A stretch of DNA of 11,317 bases, taken from CAYSPU01 sp964432995. GTDB taxonomy: Bacteria > Verrucomicrobiota > Verrucomicrobiia > Limisphaerales > JAHDYP01. The notes below the pieces were generated by a model, which did no database searches, was not told the DNA's origin, and was given only the letters and a program-made list of their open reading frames with translations. The DNA lies in contig CAYSPU010000198.1 in NCBI GenBank assembly GCA_964432995.1, positions 1 through 11,317 on the forward strand. Reading direction: 5' to 3'. The translations under genes were made by a program, and so were the position numbers. Below are positions 5,151-11,317 of this stretch, in pieces (the stretch's first letter is position 1; every line of letters begins with the position of its first letter).

Positions 5151-7208
5151 TCAGTTCTTGACCCGGACTTCCGTCCCCGCGGGGAAGGCCGGCCCCGTTT
5201 TCACGTCGATCTTCACCTTGGGGCCGTGCAAACGGACCGTGAGGCGTTTTTTGTTCCAGGTCCAATCGACGCGCCCCAGGCGGGTGGAAACGCCCTCGAC
5301 ACTCAACGATCGGTCGAGCCACTCCGACGGCACGCCCGCCCCCACGATGAGCGCGGGTTGGGGTTCGGACTCGTCCAAACAGACCAGCATGTCGAGCTGG
5401 AGGAGGATCATCTCCGCGGCGGTCCAGTAATGGGGAGTGACGTGGGGAGGCTGCACCCAGCCGCGAACCGTTTCCCAGCGACCAAAGGTGTTCTCCTCGC
5501 CGTTGGATTCCCACCACGTGTAGAGGCCGGGCGCGGCCGGGTTCGCCCAGAACCACCGGAGATCGTCCCAGGTCTTCCCCGGCTCGCCGAGCACGAGCCA
5601 CTGATGGGCCCGGGCCAAATCGAAGTAGGTCCACAACGGCCGGCTTCGGAAAGAGCCGTCGGCCGTGTGACTCGCGTTCCACTGGGCAGCGAGGGCCGTT
5701 CGATAGGCCTCACGATCGGTGGCCACCCATGTGGGGTACAGGCCGCAGGTCGAAGAGCGTTCGTTGCCGGCCTCGTTGGTCGGCAGCGCTTTGGCCCAGG
5801 CTTCGCGCAGCAAGCCGGCGCGGCCGCGCCAGGCCTCGGCGTCGGCATTTCTCCCGACGCGGGTGGCGAGTCTGGCGGCGCTGATCAAGCCGCGGTAGCT
5901 GACGGCATTGACGTAGAGCAGCGGGCGATGCCAATCCATCCGTCCCTGGATCAAGCCGTCCTGGGCGGGCCAGCAGACGAGGTCGAGGTCCGGCTTGCGG
6001 GCGTGGGTGGGGACAATCGGGCCGGAGAACGGCTTGCGCACGACGGTGGTGGCATCGAGCATTTCCAGGATGAGACCAACCTTGCGCTCGGCGTGCGGCC
6101 AGAGCGCCTCGTCGAACGCCCGGTCGTTGGCGCGAACGGCCACCTCGTCCATGGCCCAGAGCGCGAGTCCCGGGGCGTCGGCTTCAGCACCGAAGCCGCC
6201 AAAGAAGTCGTTGACGGCGATTGGGCCGCAGAGTTCGACGGCGGTGTCGAGAAGCCCGGCCCGGGCGAGGGCGGACACCACATAGGCGCCATCGCGAAGC
6301 CAGTTCAGCGGGTAATTGTTGGGGTCGCCGGGACGGGTTTCGTTCCCCACGAGCCCGACGAGGATGTGGGCGACCTGGGCGTTCAGGCAGGCGGCGAACT
6401 GCGGCTCGGGGAGATCGAGCCGCACGTCGGCGCGGGCGCGGGCGGCGGGGAGGGCGACCGACTCGGGCTGGCGGGCGTCTTCGATGGTCAGCCAGTATTC
6501 CTGTCGGGGAAGCAGGCGGTAGATGGCATAGCCCCATTCCTTCTCGGCCGGCCAGGAGACGGAAGCGGCGGCGGTGCCGGGCTGGGGACGCGGGTCGACG
6601 ATCTCGAGTTCACTGGGGGCGCCGCCCAGGCTGAGCCGCCAGCGATCGTTGATAAAGAGGCTATCGCCCGCCCAGTGGAGAGCCGACAGCGGGCCGCCGG
6701 CGGGGCCGGGGCTGCGCACCACGATCCAGGTGGCTTCTGCGGATCGCGAAATGAGCCGGAGCCGGAACTTGCCGACGTCCAGTGTCGACCACGTGGCGTC
6801 GTAGTAGGGGGTGCGGCATTCGATCGCGGGCAGGTCGGACCGTTTGGGCCAGGCCGGTCGATCGGGCCAGACCAGGCGTTGCGTGATCTGCTCCAGCGGA
6901 AGCGTGTCGGACGTCGTGACGGTTTGACCCTGGGCGTCGACCACCCGCAGCGAGACGCCGAACGAGCCGAAGGCGGGACTGAAACTGCCGCCGGGTTCCT
7001 GGTACGCTTTCCATTCTTCCGGGGTGCCGGGGGTGCCGAGCAGCACGTGGCCGATGCCGCGGGGCCACGGGTCTTTCGGCCGGGCGCGCATGGCCTCGAG
7101 CAGGAGTTGGCGCTGGGTGGTGTCCGGCTGGGACCAGGCGGGAAGGGCCAGGCAGGTGCACACAGAGAGCACCGCGGACGCGAAGAAGCGAGAGCGTTTC
7201 ATGGTCAT
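5151..7208 (-). CDS. Secreted six-hairpin (alpha/alpha-barrel) glycosidase-like protein
   Basis: The 685-residue protein begins with a signal peptide: MTMKRSR, a hydrophobic core, and a likely cleavage after PAWS (about residue 26). A beta-rich N-terminal half (about 30-270) resembles the super-sandwich domain found before many (alpha/alpha)6 barrels. The barrel starts with NYPLNWLRDGAYVVSALA (about 298-315), the RDG pattern of GH15/GH63-like enzymes. It goes on through DWHRPLLYVNAVSYRGLISA, WWESNGEENTFGRWE and PHYWTAAEMILLQLDML near 590. A small beta segment with LGRVDWTWNKKRLTVRL closes the protein. Members hydrolyse terminal sugars from oligo- or polysaccharides in the periplasm or outside the cell. 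I cannot assign a GH family or substrate. Acidic residues in EADAPG (about 340) and WESNGEE are catalytic candidates. ATG at 7202 is an alternative start. A promoter candidate lies just upstream. Confidence 0.75.
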   Translation of the reverse strand: MTMKRSRFFASAVLSVCTCLALPAWSQPDTTQRQLLLEAMRARPKDPWPRGIGHVLLGTPGTPEEWKAYQEPGGSFSPAFGSFGVSLRVVDAQGQTVTTSDTLPLEQITQRLVWPDRPAWPKRSDLPAIECRTPYYDATWSTLDVGKFRLRLISRSAEATWIVVRSPGPAGGPLSALHWAGDSLFINDRWRLSLGGAPSELEIVDPRPQPGTAAASVSWPAEKEWGYAIYRLLPRQEYWLTIEDARQPESVALPAARARADVRLDLPEPQFAACLNAQVAHILVGLVGNETRPGDPNNYPLNWLRDGAYVVSALARAGLLDTAVELCGPIAVNDFFGGFGAEADAPGLALWAMDEVAVRANDRAFDEALWPHAERKVGLILEMLDATTVVRKPFSGPIVPTHARKPDLDLVCWPAQDGLIQGRMDWHRPLLYVNAVSYRGLISAARLATRVGRNADAEAWRGRAGLLREAWAKALPTNEAGNERSSTCGLYPTWVATDREAYRTALAAQWNASHTADGSFRSRPLWTYFDLARAHQWLVLGEPGKTWDDLRWFWANPAAPGLYTWWESNGEENTFGRWETVRGWVQPPHVTPHYWTAAEMILLQLDMLVCLDESEPQPALIVGAGVPSEWLDRSLSVEGVSTRLGRVDWTWNKKRLTVRLHGPKVKIDVKTGPAFPAGTEVRVKN

Positions 7209-7234
7209 GGTTGTCGCCGGAACCGTATGGGGAA

Positions 7235-7263
7235 CTGTTAAGGGGAACCGAGGGGAATGTCAA
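7235..7263 (-). promoter_or_regulatory. Candidate sigma-70 promoter for the glycosidase gene
   Basis: On the minus strand a perfect TTGACA (7263-7258) is followed after exactly 17 bases by TAACAG (7240-7235), a 3-of-6 match to the -10 consensus that keeps the TA and the second A. Transcription would start near 7228, about 20 nt before the ATG. The core overlaps three GGGGAA copies on the plus strand (7229, 7242, 7252), which could be coincidental. Confidence 0.4.
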
Positions 7264-7344
7264 AGCCCGGCCGCGTGAACCGCGCGACCCCTTTCGTCCT
7301 TCCCAGGCCGCCCGGCGATCCTTACCTTTGCCGCGAAGAAGTGG

Positions 7345-9978
7345 ATGAACTACCCGCCGCGTTTCCCAATCCCGATGTTGATGGGGATTCTCTCCAAGGT
7401 GAGTCGGGCGCTTTACAATCTCCCGGTCGAAGCGAGGCGACGTCGGCGGGGTGCCGAGGCTCGGGCTGTTCCGGCACGGCGGGGCCTGCGGGGTGCCGCG
7501 GGTCTGTTACTGTCCGCCGCGATCAGCCTCAGCGCCGCAGACCACCGCATGCTGCGCAAGGCCATCGCCGACTTGCAGATCACGTTTGGCGCCGGCTACG
7601 GGCGTGGAGGCGAGTTCCTGGAACGCCTCGGCCGGATTGAGGCGCATTGGGGTTCGGACGTGGCCGCCGATCGGACGGCGGCGGAGGCCGAGTTCGAGCG
7701 ACTCGAACGCGAGGCGCTGCTGGCCAATCCCCTGGTGGCCGCCCAACCGATCCTGTTCGTCGTCCGACAGCAGTACCGCCCCGACCATCACAACACGGCT
7801 ACCTTCTTTCCGGCGGCGCAACACGAGTACAACGACGGCGCCTTCACCCCGGGCAGCGCCTTGAAGGTGCTCGACGCGGCCGGCGGCGGCGTTCGGACCC
7901 TGCTCGAGGTGCCGCACGGGGTGGTGCGCGATCCGGAGGTGCACTTCGACGCGGGCCGGATCGTGTTTTCGATGCGCACCAACGCCGCGGACAGCTACCA
8001 CATCTACGAGGTGAATGCGGACGGTTCGGGCCTGCGTCAACTGACATTTGCGCGGGATGTGGACGACTTCGACCCGCTGTATTTGCCGGACGACACAATC
8101 GTGTTCTCGTCCACGCGCGAGCCGAAATACTGCATGTGCAACCGGCACATCATGGCCAACCTGTATCGGATGGGGGCCGACGGGGCGAACATCCACCAGA
8201 TTGGCAAGAGCACGCTGTTTGAGGGGCACGCATCGCTCCTGCCGGACGGACGGATCCTGTATGACCGCTGGGAGTATGTGGACCGCAATTTCGGCGACGC
8301 CCAGGCGCTGTGGACGGTGAACCCGGATGGGACGGCGCACGCTCTGTATTGGGGCAACAACACCGCGTCCCCCGGGGCGGTGATTGACGCCCGGGTCATC
8401 CCGGGCACGGACCGGGTCCTCTGCGTGTTTGGCTCCTGCCACGACCGGCCGTGGGGGGCGCTGGCAATCATTGACCGGCAACTGGGTTTGGACGGCCGGG
8501 AACCGGTGGTTCGCACCTGGCCGGCTGCCGCCGCCGCGCTCGTGCGCCAGTCGGGGTGGGAGATCTTCGACGCGTTCGCCGGCGTGAAGCCCAAGTATGA
8601 GGACCCGTATCCGCTGAGCGCGAACTACTTCCTCGCCGCGCGCATGACGGGCGCCGGCGAGGAGATGGGGCTCTACCTGCTCGACACCTTCGGCCATGAG
8701 GTGCGGCTGCACGCGGAACCGCCGGGCTGCTTTGATCCCCTGCCGCTGGGGCCGCGCGGGCGTCCGCCGGTGATCCCCACCCGCCGCGATTACGCGAACC
8801 GGGAAGGTTACTTTTACGTCGAGGACGTCTACCGGGGCACGCACATGGCTGGTGTCGCCCGCGGTTCGGTCCGGTGGCTGCGCGTGGTCGAGTCGCCGGA
8901 AAAGCGCTTTTGGACCCGGCCGGCCTGGGGTGGCCAGGGCCAGGAGGCGCCGGCGATGAACTGGCATGACTTCGTCAACAAACGCATCCTGGGCACGGTG
9001 CCGGTGGCCGATGACGGCTCCGCCTACTTCACAGTGCCGTCGGACAGGTTCGTCTACTTCCAGCTCCTGGACGGCGACGGCATGATGATCCAGTCGATGC
9101 GCAGCGGCACGATTGTGCAATCGGGGGAGCAAGCGGGCTGCATCGGCTGCCATGAGGACCGCCGGTCGGCCCCAGCCCGGCCCACCGGCGCGTTCGCGCG
9201 CGCCCCGCAGCGAACCCCGGCGGCCCTGGAGGGATGGCGCGGACCGGCCCGCGACTTCAGTTTCCGGGCGGAGGTCCAACCGGTGTTCGACCGCCACTGT
9301 GTCCGCTGCCACGACTTCGGCACGCCGGCTGGCCAGGTGCTCAACCTCGCGGGCGATCGCGACCTTGTCTTCAACGCGGCGTACATCGAGCTGTGGCGAA
9401 AGCAGTTCATCCGGGTGGTGGGCGCCGGTCCCGCGGAGATCCAGGCGGCCTATGCGTGGGGAGCACACGCCAGCAAACTGATCCGCACTCTCCGCAACAA
9501 CCCGCGCTGCGGTCGCACCCTCGATCCGGAGGACTGGGATCGCCTCGTCACGTGGATCGATCTCAACGCCCCCTACTACCCCAGCTACGCGAGTGCCTAT
9601 CCGGAGAACCTCGGCGGTCGCGCGCCGCTGGACGACGCCCAACTCGCGCGCCTGGAGCAGCTCACCGGAGTCCCCCTGCGCCAATTGGCCGGTCACGCCA
9701 GCAGCCGCGGCCCGCAAGTCAGCTTCGATCGGCCGGAGCTCAGCCCGTGCCTGGCGAAATTCGGGGACCAGACCGATCCGCACTACCGGGAGGCGTTGGC
9801 GCTGATCCGTGCCGGGGCGGAGATGCTGGCGCAGCGCCCGGAGGCGGACGCCCCGGGTTTCCAGCCCTGCGCGATCGATCAGTGGCGCGATGCCAAATAC
9901 GCGGCCCGGCAACAACGGGAACGGCAGAACCGCGAGGCCCTGCGCACCGGGACGAAGCTCTTCGAGTCCGGGCTGTAG
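7345..9978 (+). CDS. HzsA-related exported diheme cytochrome with beta-propeller domain
   Basis: The 877-residue protein resembles hydrazine synthase alpha subunit-related proteins, common in Planctomycetota and Verrucomicrobiota. An Arg-rich N-terminus precedes a signal-type hydrophobic run GLRGAAGLLLSAAISLSA (47-64). A WD40/TolB-like propeller follows, with blades such as HIYEVNADGSGLRQLTF (from about 219) and NLYRMGADGANIHQI (from about 272). A Cys-His pair sits in FGSCHDRP (C365). The C-terminal part has two heme c sites, CIGCH (599-603) and CVRCH (652-656), implying covalent hemes and a periplasmic location. In true HzsA, as I recall, a Tyr four residues after the first CxxCH His binds the active heme. 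Here that position is Arg607, so hydrazine synthesis is unlikely, and no HzsB/C genes adjoin. The substrate is unknown. The start is uncertain: 7345, 7375, 7381 and GTG 7399 all give a long n-region. It diverges from the glycosidase. Confidence 0.85.
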   Translation: MNYPPRFPIPMLMGILSKVSRALYNLPVEARRRRRGAEARAVPARRGLRGAAGLLLSAAISLSAADHRMLRKAIADLQITFGAGYGRGGEFLERLGRIEAHWGSDVAADRTAAEAEFERLEREALLANPLVAAQPILFVVRQQYRPDHHNTATFFPAAQHEYNDGAFTPGSALKVLDAAGGGVRTLLEVPHGVVRDPEVHFDAGRIVFSMRTNAADSYHIYEVNADGSGLRQLTFARDVDDFDPLYLPDDTIVFSSTREPKYCMCNRHIMANLYRMGADGANIHQIGKSTLFEGHASLLPDGRILYDRWEYVDRNFGDAQALWTVNPDGTAHALYWGNNTASPGAVIDARVIPGTDRVLCVFGSCHDRPWGALAIIDRQLGLDGREPVVRTWPAAAAALVRQSGWEIFDAFAGVKPKYEDPYPLSANYFLAARMTGAGEEMGLYLLDTFGHEVRLHAEPPGCFDPLPLGPRGRPPVIPTRRDYANREGYFYVEDVYRGTHMAGVARGSVRWLRVVESPEKRFWTRPAWGGQGQEAPAMNWHDFVNKRILGTVPVADDGSAYFTVPSDRFVYFQLLDGDGMMIQSMRSGTIVQSGEQAGCIGCHEDRRSAPARPTGAFARAPQRTPAALEGWRGPARDFSFRAEVQPVFDRHCVRCHDFGTPAGQVLNLAGDRDLVFNAAYIELWRKQFIRVVGAGPAEIQAAYAWGAHASKLIRTLRNNPRCGRTLDPEDWDRLVTWIDLNAPYYPSYASAYPENLGGRAPLDDAQLARLEQLTGVPLRQLAGHASSRGPQVSFDRPELSPCLAKFGDQTDPHYREALALIRAGAEMLAQRPEADAPGFQPCAIDQWRDAKYAARQQRERQNREALRTGTKLFESGL

Positions 9979-10026
9979 CGTGAGTGGGTTCGGATGACGG
10001 GTCTTGAGCGCGGGAGCCCAACCCGG

Positions 10027-11130
10027 CTACACGTGGAACCGGAAGAGGAGGACGTCGCCGTCGCGGACGACGTAATCGCGGCCTTCGACGCGGTAGTGGC
10101 CGGTTTCGCGGGCGTGCCCGACGGAGCCGCAGCGGACGAGATTCTCCCAGAGGACGGTCTCGGCCTTGATGAAGCCCTTCTCGAAGTCGGTGTGGACGGT
10201 CCCGGCGGCCCGGGAGGCGGTGTCGCCGGCGCGGATGGTCCAGGCGCGCACTTCGGTTTCGTTGAAGGTGAAGAAGGTGCGGAGTTGCAGTAACTGGTAG
10301 GCGTGCTGGATGAGGGCGCCGACGCCGGACTCGGTCACCCCGAGTTCGCGGAGGTAGTCGGCGGCCTCCGGTGGCGTGAGATCGGCCAGGTCGCTCTCGA
10401 GTTGGGCGCAGATGACGACGGTGTCGCAGGCGTGGTGGGTGCGGGCGTAATCGCGGACCCGGGCGACGGGCGGGTGGGATTCGACGTTGGCGAGATCGGC
10501 TTCGCGGACGTTGGCCGCGAAGATGGTGGGCTTGGCGGTGAGCAGGAAGACGTGCCGGACCAATTCCCATTCTTCGCGCGCGAGCTGGAGGGTCACGGCG
10601 GGGTTGCCGGCGTTGAGGTGGGGCTCGAGCTTGTCGAGCACGTGGCTTTCGGCGAGGGCGTGTTTCTCGCCGCCCTTCAGGTCCTTGCTGATCTTCTCGC
10701 GGCGGCGGCGGAGGGCTTCGAGATCGGCGAGCACCAGTTCGGTGGCGACGATCTCGATGTCGCGCACGGGGTCGATCGTGCCGGTCACGTGATGGACGTC
10801 CGGGTCTTCGAAGCAGCGGACGACATGGACGATGGCGTCGACTTCACGGATATGGCTGAGGAACTTGTTGCCGAGGCCTTCGCCGCGGGAGGCGCCCTGG
10901 ACCAGGCCGGCGATGTCGACGAACTCGATGGTGGCCGGGATCTGGTGGGGGACCTTGACCACATGGGCGAGCTGGTCGAGGCGCGGGTCGGGAACGTTCA
11001 CGACCCCGAGGTTGGGGTCGATGGTGCAGAAGGGGTAGTTGGACGCGGCCGCCTTGTGCGACCGGGTGAGGGCGTTGAACAGGGTGGATTTCCCAACGTT
11101 GGGGAGACCGACGATGCCGGCTTTAAGCAT
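10027..11130 (-). CDS. ychF: YchF/OLA1-family ATPase
   Basis: This 367-residue protein matches YchF over its whole length, close to the 363-residue norm. The P-loop GLPNVGKST is at 8-16, with NYPFCTIDPN at 31-40 and the G3 motif VDIAG at 71-75. A Gly-rich switch follows in QGASRGEGLGNKFL. Where classical GTPases have NKxD, this one has NVRE (207-210), the variant that makes YchF prefer ATP over GTP. A coiled-coil insertion (about 125-170, rich in Arg, Lys and Glu) interrupts the G domain as expected. The C-terminal TGS domain spans about 280-367 and includes LRTFFTFNETEVRAWTI. YchF associates with ribosomes and is linked to translation and oxidative stress control. The gene converges on the HzsA-related gene across 48 nt. 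No Shine-Dalgarno is seen before the ATG at 11130. It is a core chromosomal gene. Confidence 0.97.
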   Translation of the reverse strand: MLKAGIVGLPNVGKSTLFNALTRSHKAAASNYPFCTIDPNLGVVNVPDPRLDQLAHVVKVPHQIPATIEFVDIAGLVQGASRGEGLGNKFLSHIREVDAIVHVVRCFEDPDVHHVTGTIDPVRDIEIVATELVLADLEALRRRREKISKDLKGGEKHALAESHVLDKLEPHLNAGNPAVTLQLAREEWELVRHVFLLTAKPTIFAANVREADLANVESHPPVARVRDYARTHHACDTVVICAQLESDLADLTPPEAADYLRELGVTESGVGALIQHAYQLLQLRTFFTFNETEVRAWTIRAGDTASRAAGTVHTDFEKGFIKAETVLWENLVRCGSVGHARETGHYRVEGRDYVVRDGDVLLFRFHV

Positions 11131-11317
11131 AGGCGTGGGCGCGGCTTGAGCTTGGCCGAGCTGATTGGGGGCAGGGTGTCACGGTCCGCACGGCTTGCCA
11201 AGCAATTGATGTTTCGCATTGACGTTCCCGAGGTGTGATCCGGAGGAACGAACACTGGGCGCCGGACCGCCCGACGTCCCGGCGGGCAGCAGCCTCACCC
11301 GCCGAACGCGCCTCCGA
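11131..11317. other. Non-coding region upstream of ychF, to window end
   Basis: No convincing gene lies here. On the minus strand the first bases at the right edge read GGAFGG followed by TGA (about 11315-11295), which could be the very end of an upstream gene. A small imperfect GC-rich hairpin (GCCCG...CGGGC, about 11268-11286) follows it. Neither can be established from so little sequence. A ychF promoter probably lies in the less GC-rich part near 11195-11225, but I see no strong -35/-10 pair. Confidence 0.25.

Noticed and set aside
5226..7241. A 671-codon open frame on the plus strand
   Set aside because: It is antisense to the glycosidase, which has a signal peptide and barrel motifs; the plus-strand frame is Gly/Val/Glu-rich without any family feature.
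7507..9915. An 802-codon open frame on the minus strand
   Set aside because: It lies entirely antisense to the HzsA-related gene, has no recognisable motifs and is Arg/Val-rich, as expected for the complement of GC-rich coding DNA.
7345..9978. True hydrazine synthase alpha subunit (anammox)
   Set aside because: The expected heme-ligating Tyr is not at the recalled position, HzsB/C are absent from the neighbourhood and the gene context is heterotrophic.
10303..11238. A 311-codon open frame on the plus strand
   Set aside because: It is antisense to ychF and repetitive in Gly, Val, Asp and Glu; there is no independent support.

Overview
The window is GC-rich, with mostly weak or absent Shine-Dalgarno sequences. 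It encodes a Tat-exported Gfo/Idh/MocA oxidoreductase, an HzsA-related diheme protein and a sigma factor whose conserved N-terminus contains F-A-P-T-R-W. This mix suggests Verrucomicrobiota, with Planctomycetota as the second choice. The assignment rests on gene content only.

Left edge (1-1840): a likely accessory segment. The 3' part of an AAA/ABC-type ATPase gene is followed after 3 nt by a TOPRIM-like gene. This is the ATPase-plus-TOPRIM arrangement of OLD-family and PARIS-type defence modules. The TOPRIM gene carries a +1 frameshift near position 1006, and one of its expected acidic residues appears to be Gly. Directly beyond it, on the other strand, lies the 5' end of a sigma-factor gene whose similarity stops near 1620. 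The simplest reading is a decaying defence cassette joined to, and truncating, an older sigma-factor gene.

Middle (1840-5150): on the minus strand, a previously unlisted 55-aa single-pass membrane ORF precedes the sigma fragment. A perfect 12-bp hairpin terminator candidate separates these from a Gfo/Idh/MocA oxidoreductase, with a single-pass membrane protein of unknown function upstream of it. Divergent from that protein is a class I SAM-dependent methyltransferase resembling bacterial phospholipid N-methyltransferases.

Right (5150-11317): a secreted six-hairpin-type glycosidase (minus) and a large exported beta-propeller/diheme HzsA-related protein (plus) diverge from a shared 136-bp intergenic region with a good minus-strand promoter candidate. 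The HzsA-related gene converges on ychF, a conserved housekeeping gene.

The oxidoreductase, glycosidase and diheme protein all look exported, which suits an organism degrading polymers or oxidising substrates at the cell surface. They do not form an evident operon. Apart from the left edge, this looks like ordinary chromosome. I see no CRISPR array, tRNA, rRNA, transposase or integrase.
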